Below are positions 26,455 to 35,783 of a DNA stretch of 64,000 bases, one piece after another. The translations under genes were made by a program, and so were the position numbers. Position 1 is the stretch's first letter; every line of letters begins with the position of its first letter. Location of the stretch: positions 248,001-312,000 of the forward strand of contig NZ_MAFC01000009.1 of the NCBI RefSeq assembly GCF_002013465.1. The letters are read 5' to 3'. The notes below the pieces were generated by a model, which saw only the letters and a list, made by a program, of their open reading frames with translations, was not told where the DNA came from and did no database searches. This DNA comes from Mycobacterium sp. D16R12 (lineage in GTDB: Bacteria; Actinomycetota; Actinomycetes; Mycobacteriales; Mycobacteriaceae).

Positions 26455-27476
26455 GCCCCCGTGAACGCAGGTTAGAAGATCGCAGCAAGTTCTGGATCGG
26501 CATGATCGCTGTCGGCGTCGTCACGGCGATCATCGCGTCGATGCTCTTGTACCGCCAGATCGGCTTTGGATACACCCGATACAAGGCCGAATTCGCGCAG
26601 GCGGCACAGCTCAAGAAGGGCGACTACATCAGCGTCGCAGGGGTGGATGTCGGTGAGGTCAAAAGCGTTGTGCTCGATGGCACCAAGGTGCTCGTCGACA
26701 TGCGGGTGCGCGACGAGGTGAAGCTGGGCGCCGAGACCCAGGCCGCTATCAAGACCACCACGCTGCTCGGTTCGCGCTACGTCGAGTTGCGGCCCCGCGG
26801 CGCGGGCGTCATCCCGAACAAGCGAATCGCGTTGTCGCACACCGAGGTGCCATACGACCTGCAGGCGCTGCTTGCGGATACCGCTGCCACCTATGAGCAG
26901 GTCGACACGACCAAGCTGGCTCAGTCCATCGACATCCTGGCCAAGCAGCTCGACGGGCTGCCCGAGGCGCTGCCCGACGCCATGAAGAATCTGAAGGAGC
27001 TGTCGGGGATCGTCTCCACCAGACGGACGCAGATCGGCGAGTTGCTCAAGAGTGCGGCGACCGTCACGGCCACCTTGCATCGGCAGCAGGCGAACCTCGG
27101 GCATCTGGTCTTTCAGGGACGGGACCTGTTGGGGGAGTTCGTATCCCGTAAGGCATCGTTCCAGCGTCTGATGGCGTCGATCACCAAGGTGGTCGACCTG
27201 ATGAGCAAGGTTGTCGTGAAGGACCGGCCCGCGTTCGAGAAGCTGTTACAGCAGCTGCGCGACGTCACGGCGCTGGCCAGCGATCATGACGACTACATGC
27301 GAAACCTGCTGCAGATCCTGCCCGTGCCGCTGCGGAACCTGAGCAACGCCACCGGCTCGGCGTACTCCATGAACATCAACCTGACCAACGGTCTGGTCGT
27401 GGACAACTGGATGTGCGCGATCAGCAGCCGCGCCGAGCAGTGGGGTCTACTCGAGTACTTCAAGGACTGCGCATGA
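26451..27476 (+). CDS. mceC: MCE family protein MceC (operon 1)
   Basis: A 341-residue Mce subunit with a membrane anchor at about 15-33 and an MCE domain with AAQLKKGDYISVAGVDVGEVKSV. A helical tail ends in NWMCAISSRAEQWGLLEYFKDC. The ATG at 26451 overlaps the mceB stop (ATGA) and is preferred over an in-frame start 15 bases earlier inside mceB. Confidence 0.92.
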   Translation: MSPRERRLEDRSKFWIGMIAVGVVTAIIASMLLYRQIGFGYTRYKAEFAQAAQLKKGDYISVAGVDVGEVKSVVLDGTKVLVDMRVRDEVKLGAETQAAIKTTTLLGSRYVELRPRGAGVIPNKRIALSHTEVPYDLQALLADTAATYEQVDTTKLAQSIDILAKQLDGLPEALPDAMKNLKELSGIVSTRRTQIGELLKSAATVTATLHRQQANLGHLVFQGRDLLGEFVSRKASFQRLMASITKVVDLMSKVVVKDRPAFEKLLQQLRDVTALASDHDDYMRNLLQILPVPLRNLSNATGSAYSMNINLTNGLVVDNWMCAISSRAEQWGLLEYFKDCA

Positions 27477-28612
27477 GCGTGAACGTGACACAGCAGGGGT
27501 CCACCGCGCGCCGCATCTTCATGATCGGTGTGGTTTCGGTGCTGGTAGTGGCCGCCGCGATCGGTGGCTACCTGGGTCTGCGTAAGGCCGGCGTAGTAGA
27601 TGACAAGATCACCGTCACCGCCCAATTCGATGAAGGCTCAGGTCTTTTCGTGGGCAACGTGGTCGAGGTGCTCGGCCTGCCGGTAGGTGCCATCGAATCG
27701 GTGGAGGCCAAGGGCACCTATGTCCAGGTCAAGTTCAACGTCGATAGGGACGTGAAGGTCCCGGCGAATGTCATCGCCGCCGCCTTCACCAGCTCGGTCC
27801 TCACCGACCGGCACGTCGCGTTGAGCCCGCCGTACACCGAGGGCCCGGTGCTCAAGGATGGCGATGTCATCCCGCTCGACCGCACCCGCACGCCCGTCGG
27901 ATTTGACCGGGTGCTGGCGACCGTCGACAAGCTTGCCTCGGCGATGAAGGGCGACGGAAAGGGCGGCGGTCCGGCCGCCGACTTGGTCAACATCGGGGCC
28001 CAGGCGGCCGCGGGTAACGGCGAACAGGTCAGGACCGCCCTCGATGAGCTGTCGAAGGCATTGAAGATGACCACCGATGGCGCCGAGACCAAGGATCAGC
28101 TCACCACGATCATCAAGAGCGTGAGCTCGCTGGTGAACGCGATGGGGGAGAACGACAAGGCGATTCGTCAGTTCGGCTCGGCCGTGCACGGCACTGCCGA
28201 TGTGCTGGCCGCCGAGCGGTTCGGCACCGGCGACACCGGGCGCAAGGCCAACGAAGTGCTGAAGAACACCGCCGAACTCCTCGAGAAGAACCGCGACGTC
28301 ATCAAGGGTCTTGTCGGAAACGGCAACGTCACGCTGCAGGCATTGACCGACAACCAGCGCGAGCTCAAGGAAACTCTGGATCTACTGCCGCTGACGCTCG
28401 ATAACGTGGACCGCGTCATCGATCCGGTGAACGGGTCGATCCGCCTGCACCCGCTGCTGGACAAGCTGCTGCTCGAGAGCCAGTTCTCCAAGGAGATCTG
28501 CAACATGATGGGCCTGCGGCAGCTCGGGTGCAGCACCGGGACGCTGGCCGACTACGGGCCCGATTTCGGGCTGACCTACATGCTCGACGGCATGGCCAGG
28601 ATGGGGCAGTGA
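27473..28612 (+). CDS. mceD: MCE family protein MceD (operon 1)
   Basis: A 379-residue Mce subunit. An N-terminal anchor is at about 15-34, the MCE domain carries SGLFVGNVVEVLGLPVGAIESV, and a helical tail ends with the conserved ICNMMGLRQLGCSTGTLADYGPDF-type block. The start overlaps mceC by four bases. The paralogue in the second operon has the same C-terminal block, which marks the common origin. Confidence 0.92.
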   Translation: MSVNVTQQGSTARRIFMIGVVSVLVVAAAIGGYLGLRKAGVVDDKITVTAQFDEGSGLFVGNVVEVLGLPVGAIESVEAKGTYVQVKFNVDRDVKVPANVIAAAFTSSVLTDRHVALSPPYTEGPVLKDGDVIPLDRTRTPVGFDRVLATVDKLASAMKGDGKGGGPAADLVNIGAQAAAGNGEQVRTALDELSKALKMTTDGAETKDQLTTIIKSVSSLVNAMGENDKAIRQFGSAVHGTADVLAAERFGTGDTGRKANEVLKNTAELLEKNRDVIKGLVGNGNVTLQALTDNQRELKETLDLLPLTLDNVDRVIDPVNGSIRLHPLLDKLLLESQFSKEICNMMGLRQLGCSTGTLADYGPDFGLTYMLDGMARMGQ

Positions 28613-29814
28613 TGAGCCGCTTGCGCGAAGAACATGGGCCGGTGATGAGTCGCTTGAAGGTTTCCAAGGCGAGGGTCGTCGCATTGGCTGCGGCCGGGGC
28701 CCTTGCCGTATCGGCATGCAGCCCACCGGGACTCGATAGTCTGCCGCTTCCGGCTCCCAACATGGGGTCACAGTCGTACCAGCTGACCGCGCGGTTCGCC
28801 AACGCGCTCAACCTCCCCGCGAAGGCCAAGGTTCGTCTCGGTGGCGCCGACGTCGGCGAGGTCGAGTCGATGGACGCCGTCGACTACGTGGCGGTGGTCC
28901 AGCTGCGCATCCGTGAAGGTGTGCGGTTGCCCGTCGGAACCACGGCACAGCTGCGCACGGCCACCCCGCTGGGCGATGTGTTCGTCGCCGTCACCCCGCC
29001 CACCAAAGGTACGGGCCAGCTCCTCAAGGACGGGGGCACCCTGGACCTGGACAGCACCTCGTCGGCAGCCACGGTGGAAGGCGTGCTCGCCTCGGCCGCC
29101 GTGCTCGTCAACGGTGGTGTCTTCCGCAATCTGACACACGTGGTGAATGGGCTCGGAAAGTCCTCCGGCGGTAATGGCAGTAACGGCATCGTGTTCGGTG
29201 AGATCGTGAAGCAGTCCGATCAGTTGATGGGCACGTTGAACGGCCGGTCGTCGCAGATCCAGAACTCGTTGGACAAGACCTCTCAGCTGGCCTCGACGCT
29301 GTCGGCGCGGGAGAAGACCATCAACGATCTGCTGGAGGCAGGCGCGCCGGCGCTGAAGGCGATCGATCCCGACCAGGTCGGCGATCTCGCTGACACCGCC
29401 GGACGCATCTCCAATCAGCTGGCGAAGTTCCCGTCGATCCAGGGCACCGACACGCGCAGCATGATCGCCGATTTCAACTCGCTCGCGCGGGGCTTCAACG
29501 ACATCACGGTGAGCCCGGACACGAGCCTGGTCGCATTGAACCGACTGATCCCGATGTTGGTGAAGGCGAATGCGGGTAGCGGCCTTGCCGTCGACGTCAA
29601 CATGGCCAAGCTCGCGCTGGGCAACTGGCCCGATGCAGGCTACAAGGGTGACCCGACGTTCCATGGCCCCAAGCAGGCCGACTGGGGTTACCTCGTCGGC
29701 AGCTTCAAGTACTCGCTATACCGGTTGCAGGAACGGGTTGTCGGTCAGGGACCGAACCCGCCTGCTCCGGCACCCGCGCCCGCCCCGACGCCTGAACCAG
29801 GACCGGGCCGATGA
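28612..29814 (+). CDS. mceE: MCE family lipoprotein MceE (operon 1, LprK-like)
   Basis: This 400-residue Mce subunit is a predicted lipoprotein: a signal peptide ends in the lipobox LAVSAC with acceptor C36. The MCE domain (AKVRLGGADVGEVESM) and helical tail follow, ending in a proline/alanine-rich stretch. The ATG at 28612 overlaps the mceD stop by one base. A second in-frame ATG at 28645 lies in a near-duplicate of the start region (ATGAGyCGCTTG) and would give a more standard 25-residue signal peptide, so the true start is open. Confidence 0.9.
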   Translation: MSRLREEHGPVMSRLKVSKARVVALAAAGALAVSACSPPGLDSLPLPAPNMGSQSYQLTARFANALNLPAKAKVRLGGADVGEVESMDAVDYVAVVQLRIREGVRLPVGTTAQLRTATPLGDVFVAVTPPTKGTGQLLKDGGTLDLDSTSSAATVEGVLASAAVLVNGGVFRNLTHVVNGLGKSSGGNGSNGIVFGEIVKQSDQLMGTLNGRSSQIQNSLDKTSQLASTLSAREKTINDLLEAGAPALKAIDPDQVGDLADTAGRISNQLAKFPSIQGTDTRSMIADFNSLARGFNDITVSPDTSLVALNRLIPMLVKANAGSGLAVDVNMAKLALGNWPDAGYKGDPTFHGPKQADWGYLVGSFKYSLYRLQERVVGQGPNPPAPAPAPAPTPEPGPGR

Positions 29815-31181
29815 CCGCGCCCGCGACTGGTCCCGCACAGTCCAACGGTCTGCTGGAGTCGATTTCCCGTGGGCTGCTGGCGGTATCCGACCTGTTCAAG
29901 CGCAGCTGGAAATGGCTGTCCGTGATCGGTTTGGTGGGCATCCTCGTCATCTGCGTCGGGTACGTGATGTTCGGGACCCTGAAGGTCAACCCGATCGAGT
30001 CCAAGTACCGGGTGAAGGTGCAGCTGCACGAATCCGGTGGGCTGCTGCCGAATCAGGAAGTCACGCTGCGCGGAGTGCCGATCGGTCGGGTGCAGTCCGT
30101 CAATCTGGAGAAGGGCGGCGTGGTCGCTACCGCTGCGATCGACGGCGCGGTGAAGCTGCCCGCGAACAGCGAGGTGCGCGTCTCCGGGCTCTCGCCCGCC
30201 GGTGAGCAGTATCTCGACTTCCGGCCAACGACCAACGACGGCCCATTCCTGGGTAACAACAGCGTTGTCGCGCTGGGCCAGGCCACGACTCCGATAACTC
30301 TCGCGCAGGTGCTGGCGGATTCCGATGGGCTGCTGGCACAGCTTGATACCGCGAAGCTGAGCACCATCCGCAAGGAGCTCGGTGTCAGCGCGCAAGGTCC
30401 GGAAAAGCTCGGGGATATCTTCGACGGCGGCACGTTCCTCATCACGACGCTCGACGGTGTGCTGCCGGAAACGGTGACCCTGTTGAAGTCGAGCAAGGTG
30501 ACCTTCTCGACGCTCGTCGACCTGAACTCGGGATTGGATGCGACCGGTCAGCAGCTGGGCAGCACCTTCGGCGGGTTGAAGAAGATGGACGGCGGTTTCC
30601 GGACGTTGCTCGGTACCGCCCCGAGGGCGTTGAACAGCGTGGACAACCTCTTCACCGACAACTCCGACACCATGGTGCAGCTGTTGGGCAATCTCGCGAC
30701 GGTCGCGCAGCTGAATTATGTGCGGGTCCCGGCGCTCAACGCGCTGTTCCCTGGGCCTGAGGTGCGCGGTTCGGCGCTGGAGAGCGCGGCGACGATCTTC
30801 CATGATGGCGCCATCTGGGCCCTTGCGGACCTGCTGTATCCGCGGCCCACATGTGACTACGCGACGCCGCGTAAGCCCGTCTCGGACGCCAGCTTCTATG
30901 AGCCGGCGCTGTACTCCACGTACTGCGCCAACCCCGACCCGGCCATGCTGGTTCGTGGTGCGCGCAATGCACCGCGTCCGGCCGACGACGACACCGCGGG
31001 CCCGCCGCCCAACGCGGACCTGTCGAAGGTGGCCGATCCCACGCCACGGGGCAAGTGGAGCGTTCCGACGCCGTATGGTGGACCGCAGTGGCCTCTCCCG
31101 ATTCCCGGAGATGCACCATTACCCCCCGATGCGCCTGCAGCGCCTCCCGGCTTCGGTAATACTCCACCCACCGGACGCTAG
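29811..31181 (+). CDS. mceF: MCE family protein MceF (operon 1)
   Basis: A 456-residue Mce subunit. After a cytoplasmic N-terminus of about 35 residues comes a membrane anchor (about 38-58). The MCE domain (GGLLPNQEVTLRGVPIGRVQSV) and the conserved SGLSPAGEQYLDFRP follow, then a helical tail and a proline-rich C-terminus from about 385. It overlaps mceE by four bases and closes the mceA-F set. Confidence 0.92.
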   Translation: MTAPATGPAQSNGLLESISRGLLAVSDLFKRSWKWLSVIGLVGILVICVGYVMFGTLKVNPIESKYRVKVQLHESGGLLPNQEVTLRGVPIGRVQSVNLEKGGVVATAAIDGAVKLPANSEVRVSGLSPAGEQYLDFRPTTNDGPFLGNNSVVALGQATTPITLAQVLADSDGLLAQLDTAKLSTIRKELGVSAQGPEKLGDIFDGGTFLITTLDGVLPETVTLLKSSKVTFSTLVDLNSGLDATGQQLGSTFGGLKKMDGGFRTLLGTAPRALNSVDNLFTDNSDTMVQLLGNLATVAQLNYVRVPALNALFPGPEVRGSALESAATIFHDGAIWALADLLYPRPTCDYATPRKPVSDASFYEPALYSTYCANPDPAMLVRGARNAPRPADDDTAGPPPNADLSKVADPTPRGKWSVPTPYGGPQWPLPIPGDAPLPPDAPAAPPGFGNTPPTGR

Positions 31182-31225
31182 GTGCGCTCGGACAGGTACC
31201 AGTACGACGCGCAAGGAGCACAACC

Positions 31226-31954
31226 ATGGCAGATGACGCTGCCGGCAAGGACGCCAAGAAGGCGGATGAGTCCGCGGTGACCTCGGATACAGAGAAGGCC
31301 GAGGAATCTTCGGCTCCGTCGTCGCCGGCCAAGTCCACGCCCGAGGAGGCAACCGCGGCCGTCGCGGACGAGGTCGCTGATTTCGATGCGGAGGCAGCTG
31401 CGAAGGATTCAGATGACTCCGATGACGAGGACATCAGCCTCGAACCGGATGAAGAGGAAAAGAATCCGAAGCGCATGCAGGGGCGGCACTGGGTCTGGAC
31501 CGCGGCCGCAGTCGTGGTGATCGCGATTGCCGCCGGGACCGCCGTCATCGGCCGGCTCTACGAAGAGCAGCGCGCGGAAGAGCAGTCGTCTCGTGAGGCC
31601 CTCGCCGCGGCACAGGAATTCGCCGGGATACTGACCAATGTGGACAGTGCCAAGCTCGACGAAAACTACAACAAGACCATGGACGGGTCCACGGGCAAGT
31701 TCAAGGACATGTACGACAAGTCCAGTGCGCAGTTGCGGCAGATCCTGGTGGAGAACAAGGCCAGTTCACGCGGGGTTGTCGTCGACTCCGCGGTGAAGAC
31801 TGCGACGCCGGATAAGGTTCAGGTGCTCCTGTTCATCGATCAGTCGGTGTCCAATGTCGCGGTGCCCGAGCCTCGTATGGACCGCAGCCGAGTCCAGATG
31901 ACGATGGAGAAGATTGACGGACGCTGGCTGGCCAGCGATGTCGAGCTGACCTAA
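31226..31954 (+). CDS. Mce-associated membrane (Mam) protein
   Basis: A 242-residue protein with a highly acidic, low-complexity cytoplasmic N-terminus (about 1-80), one membrane segment (about 90-108) and a C-terminal domain typical of Mam proteins encoded downstream of mce operons (SREALAAAQEFAGILTNVD, then KIDGRWLASDVELT). Mam/OmamA-type proteins stabilise Mce complexes. AAGGAG lies before the ATG. Only one Mam gene follows this operon, and none follows the second mce set. Confidence 0.85.
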   Translation: MADDAAGKDAKKADESAVTSDTEKAEESSAPSSPAKSTPEEATAAVADEVADFDAEAAAKDSDDSDDEDISLEPDEEEKNPKRMQGRHWVWTAAAVVVIAIAAGTAVIGRLYEEQRAEEQSSREALAAAQEFAGILTNVDSAKLDENYNKTMDGSTGKFKDMYDKSSAQLRQILVENKASSRGVVVDSAVKTATPDKVQVLLFIDQSVSNVAVPEPRMDRSRVQMTMEKIDGRWLASDVELT

Positions 31955-31966
31955 GACGGCCATCCG

Positions 31967-32446
31967 ATGACCATCGGTGGGCTGCTGCTTGTCGCCCTGG
32001 GGATCGCCATCGGAATGGTCGGCATCGTGGTGCCCATGGTGCCAGGAACGACCTTGGTGGTGCTCTCCATCGGTGCATGGGCGCTCATCGAATCCACCAC
32101 GAAGGCCTGGGTGGTCCTGGGGATCGTGGCGGCGCTCGCCGTCGCGACCACGGTGGTGAAGTACGTGTGGCCCGCTGCGCGCATGCGCGAGGCCGGGGTA
32201 CCCACGCTGAGCCTGGTGCTTGGCGCGGCCGCGGCGATCGTCGGGTTTTTCGTGATCCCGGTGGTGGGGTTGGTGATCGGCTTCGTGCTCGGTATCTATC
32301 TCGCGGAGTTCCTGCGACGCAACAGCCAGAAGCAAGCCTGGGGAGCGACCGTCACGGCTGTGAAGGCGGTCGCCACCTCGATCGGCATCGAGATGGTGGG
32401 TGCGATGGTGTCGGCAGGCATCTGGCTCGGCGCCGTGCTGACCTGA
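31967..32446 (+). CDS. DUF456 membrane protein
   Basis: A small 159-residue protein, nearly all hydrophobic, with three to four membrane segments and the glycine/proline-rich VVPMVPGTTLVVLSIGAW motif of the DUF456 family. Function is unknown. It starts 12 bases after the Mam gene and probably belongs to the same transcript. It converges on ptpB with an eight-base gap. Confidence 0.85.
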   Translation: MTIGGLLLVALGIAIGMVGIVVPMVPGTTLVVLSIGAWALIESTTKAWVVLGIVAALAVATTVVKYVWPAARMREAGVPTLSLVLGAAAAIVGFFVIPVVGLVIGFVLGIYLAEFLRRNSQKQAWGATVTAVKAVATSIGIEMVGAMVSAGIWLGAVLT

Positions 32447-32454
32447 GTCGTCGA

Positions 32455-33285
32455 CTAGGTCAGTGCTGTCCGCAGCGCCGCAAGACCTTCGCCATCGATC
32501 CCGGCAGCCGTCAGCATCGCCTCAGGTGAACCGAAAAGCCTTGTGATTTCACTGAATCCGGTGTCAAGATACTCCTCGCGAACGCCGAGCACCTCATCGG
32601 AGAGCATCGCAGCCATGGTCTGTGCGAGCTCGGGTTCGGCGGCATCCATCTGTGCGGAGATGTGGGCCCGCATCGCCGCGATCGCGGTGTTGCTGCGCAG
32701 GTAGTCCGCGGCGATATCGGCGTAGTCGATGCCGACCGAATGCAGCACCACGCCGATGAGGAGGCCGGTCCGGTCCTTGCCCGCCGCGCAGTGCACTAAA
32801 GCCGTTGCGCCGCTAGCGAGTTGATCGGCCACTGCCTTGAGGGCGACCAGGGTGCCGGGGAGTTCGACGAACCGGCGATACTCGGCCAGCATGAACTCCA
32901 CCTGCGATGCCGGGTCCGGGCCACGCCCCGAGGTCATGCTCGTGATCATCATCTGCCGGTAGGCGATTTCGTGAGGAGCGCGCTCCTCCCCGGCTGCCGG
33001 GGTGGCGAAGGGAACCTCGTGTACCCGGATTGCGCCGCCCACCCGATCGGAACCGGTGCGTGCAATCTCGGTGGGACTGCGTAGGTCATACAGATCGGTG
33101 ACGCCGAGGGCGCGTAATGCCTGGGCACCTGCCGCGGTCAGACCGCTCAGTTCGGAGGACCGGAACAGCACCCCTGGCCTGAGGGTGACCGGTGAATCCG
33201 AACCGCCGACATCCCGGAAGTTCCAGATGCCCTCTACAGGGCTGTCCGAGGCGGAGGCGGTCGATTCGGCGTTGGAGATCGTCAC
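32455..33285 (-). CDS. ptpB: Tyrosine/lipid phosphatase PtpB-like
   Basis: A 276-residue phosphatase with the P-loop signature HCAAGKDRTG, catalytic C166 and R172, as in M. tuberculosis PtpB (HCFAGKDRTG). The WNFRDVGG and ELRPGxLFRSSELS-like N-terminal blocks and ADYLRSN also match. PtpB of pathogens acts on phosphotyrosine and phosphoinositides. The GTG at 33285 overlaps the upstream MFS stop by four bases; the longer open frame upstream is out-of-frame noise over that gene. The locus corresponds to Rv0153c. Confidence 0.9.
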   Translation of the reverse strand: MTISNAESTASASDSPVEGIWNFRDVGGSDSPVTLRPGVLFRSSELSGLTAAGAQALRALGVTDLYDLRSPTEIARTGSDRVGGAIRVHEVPFATPAAGEERAPHEIAYRQMMITSMTSGRGPDPASQVEFMLAEYRRFVELPGTLVALKAVADQLASGATALVHCAAGKDRTGLLIGVVLHSVGIDYADIAADYLRSNTAIAAMRAHISAQMDAAEPELAQTMAAMLSDEVLGVREEYLDTGFSEITRLFGSPEAMLTAAGIDGEGLAALRTALT

Positions 33286-34553
33286 ACCCCCACGGTAGCG
33301 GGCGCCTTTTCGACGGCGCTTTCGCCCGGTTTGTGGCGGAACAGCAGGAAGAACGCGACCGTGACCACCAACGAGTACCCGGCGAAGCTCATCCAGATGC
33401 CGTGCCAGTCCTTGCTCTGATCCGGATAGGTGAAGAAGTATTCGATGACGGCGCCGCTGATGAGACTGCCGAGCATGGCGCCCACCCCATTGGTCATCAG
33501 CATGAACAGGCCCTGCGCGCTGGCTCGGATCGCGGGATCGCACTGGTCCTCGACGAACAGCTGGCCCGACACGTTGAAGAAGTCGAAGGCCATGCCGTAG
33601 ACGATGCACGACAGCACGATCATCCAGAGTCCGGCTCCGGGGTTGCCGTAGGCGAACAGGCCGAAGCGCAGTGTCCACGCCACCATGCTCATGAGCATGA
33701 CCGTCTTGATTCCAAAGCGGCGCAGGAAGAATGGGATCGCCAGGATGAACAGCGTCTCAGAGATCTGCGAGATGGACATGATGATGGCGGGATGCTCGAC
33801 GGCGAAAAGGTTCTTGTACGTGTCGATGCTCGCGAAGTCATGCAGGAACGTGTCGCCGTAGGCGTTGGTGAGCTGTAGGGCGCCGCCGAGCAGCATCGCG
33901 AAGATGAAGAAGGTCGCCATGGTGCGATGACGGAAGAGTTTGAAGGCGGTGAGCCCGAATCTGTCGGCGAATGTGGTGCCGTGCTTGCGGTCCAGCAGCT
34001 TCGGTGGACAGCTCGGCAGGGTGAACGCATAGAGCCCCAGCAGTAGCGCCGCCGTCCCGGCGACGTAGAACTGGCCGGCCGAAGTCTCCAGCTTCAGCAG
34101 GCTCACCGTGTGCAATGCGGCGATGAATCCGACGGTGCCCCACACCCGGATCGGCGGGAAGCTGACAACGGTGTCCTTGCCGGCGTCTTTGAGGGCGTTG
34201 AAGGCGACCGTGATCGCCAGTGACAGCGACGGCATGTAACACAACATGTTGAGCAATAGGACCCAGAAGAAGACGGTGGGGCTGCTCACCTGAGGAAGGC
34301 TGAAAAGTGCTGCGGCTCCTCCAAGATGCAATATTCCGTAAAGCTTTTCGGCGTTGACCCACTTGTCGGCGATCGCCCCCATGATGGGCGGCGTGAGGAT
34401 CGCGGCGATGCCCATGGTGGAGAAGGCCGCGCCGAAGTATGCACCCGACCAGTGCTTGTCGTTGAACCAGTACGCCCCGAGCGTCAGCAGCCATGCTCCC
34501 CACACGAAGAACTGCAGGAAGTTCATGACGATGAGGCGGGTAGCGAGGTTCAT
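33282..34553 (-). CDS. NupG-type nucleoside:H+ symporter-like MFS transporter, probably acquired
   Basis: A 423-residue MFS protein of the Nuc_H_symport (NupG) family with 12 membrane segments. The N-terminus (NFLQFFVWGAWLLTLGAYWF, then FSTMGIAAILTPPIMGAIADKW) strongly recalls Bacteroidetes nucleoside permeases, an unusual relative for a mycobacterial gene. The predicted role is proton-driven import of nucleosides or a related small molecule. It is coupled to ptpB by a GTGA overlap, so transporter and phosphatase are made together. Substrate and origin are inference. Confidence 0.82.
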   Translation of the reverse strand: MNLATRLIVMNFLQFFVWGAWLLTLGAYWFNDKHWSGAYFGAAFSTMGIAAILTPPIMGAIADKWVNAEKLYGILHLGGAAALFSLPQVSSPTVFFWVLLLNMLCYMPSLSLAITVAFNALKDAGKDTVVSFPPIRVWGTVGFIAALHTVSLLKLETSAGQFYVAGTAALLLGLYAFTLPSCPPKLLDRKHGTTFADRFGLTAFKLFRHRTMATFFIFAMLLGGALQLTNAYGDTFLHDFASIDTYKNLFAVEHPAIIMSISQISETLFILAIPFFLRRFGIKTVMLMSMVAWTLRFGLFAYGNPGAGLWMIVLSCIVYGMAFDFFNVSGQLFVEDQCDPAIRASAQGLFMLMTNGVGAMLGSLISGAVIEYFFTYPDQSKDWHGIWMSFAGYSLVVTVAFFLLFRHKPGESAVEKAPATVGV

Positions 34554-34656
34554 TGGTCACCAATACTGAGGGACATCGGCCCAGTTGGCAGCGTGAACGG
34601 TTAAGGAATGCCACGGCCCCTCGCTCGGGGTTTGTGCCGTCAGGTAAACATGACCC

Positions 34657-35748
34657 ATGCACAAGGATGTGTCCTCTTCACCTGAAGGCCCCGCCGGAGA
34701 CGCGGCGCCCGATGCTGATGCCATTCCCGCCAGCCTGTTGGATTACCTCAACCGCGAGCTGGGGGAGGAGGCCGGCGTCCGCAGGCTCTCCGCCGGACAT
34801 TCGAATCTGACCTATGTGGTCACGGGAAGTTCTGGTGCGCAGTGGATTATGCGGCGCCCGCCGTTTGGCCGACTGCAGGCCGGCGCGCATGATGTGATGC
34901 GCGAATACCGGGTGCTCGATGCGCTCAGCACGGCGCGGGTGCGGGTTCCGCGCGTCACCCTGGCCAGCACAGATGCCGAGATCTTCGGCGCTCCGTTCTA
35001 TCTGATGGAGCGTCAGGAGGGTGAGGTGATCAGAGATGTCTCACCAGAATGGTTTGTCGGCCCGGCACGCCGTGAGCTGGTGCTCGACCTCGCGGTCGCA
35101 TTGGCGGAGATTCACAACGCAGATCCGACGCGGTTGGTGGAGGCCAAGTTGGGGCGCGAATCTGGTTACCTGGCAAGACAATTGAAGACGTGGGGTGCGC
35201 AGTGGGAGTCCATCAAGGAGCTGCCTACCGGCCGTGATCTGGAGGATCACACGGCCATTACCGGATGGCTTACCCAGAATTATCCGGGGGATCGTCCCGC
35301 GGCCGTGGTGCACGGTGATTACAAGCTGGACAACGTGCTGGTCGATGCGGAAACGGCGCGGATTACCGCGGTGCTGGACTGGGAGATGGCGACCGTTGGC
35401 GATCCGTTGGCGGACCTGGGGTACCTGCTGTATATGACCCCGGAGCCTGGAGGCGAGGTCGCCATGGCAGAGCTCACCGGGGCGGTAACCGCGCAAGAGG
35501 GTTGCCCCTCACATGTCGAGATCGCCGAAGCCTACCGCGAGGCACGAACTGGAGATCAAAGTTACTGGACACCAGAGGATTTGATCTACTACCAGGTGTT
35601 GGGCGGCTGGAAGCTGGCCACACTGCTGGAGGTGTCCTATCAACGGCATCTCGCCGGAACCACCGATGACCCCTTCTTTGCGGAGCTGGACGAGGGTGTA
35701 CCCAGGCTGCTTTCGGTGGCTCGCAGCCTGATACCGACTACTGGTTAG
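34657..35748 (+). CDS. Aminoglycoside-phosphotransferase-fold kinase (ACAD10/FadE36-like)
   Basis: A 363-residue APH-fold protein. The kinase-like motifs are VVHGDYKLDNVLVD (D221, N226) and AVLDWEMATVGDPLADLG (D241), with SAGHSNLTYVV as nucleotide loop. This subfamily resembles the phosphotransferase domain of eukaryotic ACAD10 and M. tuberculosis FadE36, thought to act in breakdown of hydroxy-fatty acids by phosphorylating the hydroxyl. The neighbouring crotonase supports a lipid role; antibiotic resistance is unlikely. Confidence 0.85.
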   Translation: MHKDVSSSPEGPAGDAAPDADAIPASLLDYLNRELGEEAGVRRLSAGHSNLTYVVTGSSGAQWIMRRPPFGRLQAGAHDVMREYRVLDALSTARVRVPRVTLASTDAEIFGAPFYLMERQEGEVIRDVSPEWFVGPARRELVLDLAVALAEIHNADPTRLVEAKLGRESGYLARQLKTWGAQWESIKELPTGRDLEDHTAITGWLTQNYPGDRPAAVVHGDYKLDNVLVDAETARITAVLDWEMATVGDPLADLGYLLYMTPEPGGEVAMAELTGAVTAQEGCPSHVEIAEAYREARTGDQSYWTPEDLIYYQVLGGWKLATLLEVSYQRHLAGTTDDPFFAELDEGVPRLLSVARSLIPTTG

Positions 35749-35783
35749 CATCAATAAACAAACTCACCGACGAGAGGATCGCC

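Noticed and set aside
28611..28657. Direct repeat at the mceE start as a mobile-element footprint
   Set aside because: The two near-identical 13-base copies are short, in frame, 33 bases apart and without terminal repeats; a small local duplication explains them.
32455..33678. N-terminal extension of PtpB across the transporter gene
   Set aside because: The extra residues are out-of-frame reading of the MFS gene. The GTG at 33285 aligns with the family start.
34657..35748. Aminoglycoside resistance phosphotransferase
   Set aside because: The sequence belongs to the ACAD10/FadE36-like branch and is paired with a crotonase, which points to lipid metabolism.
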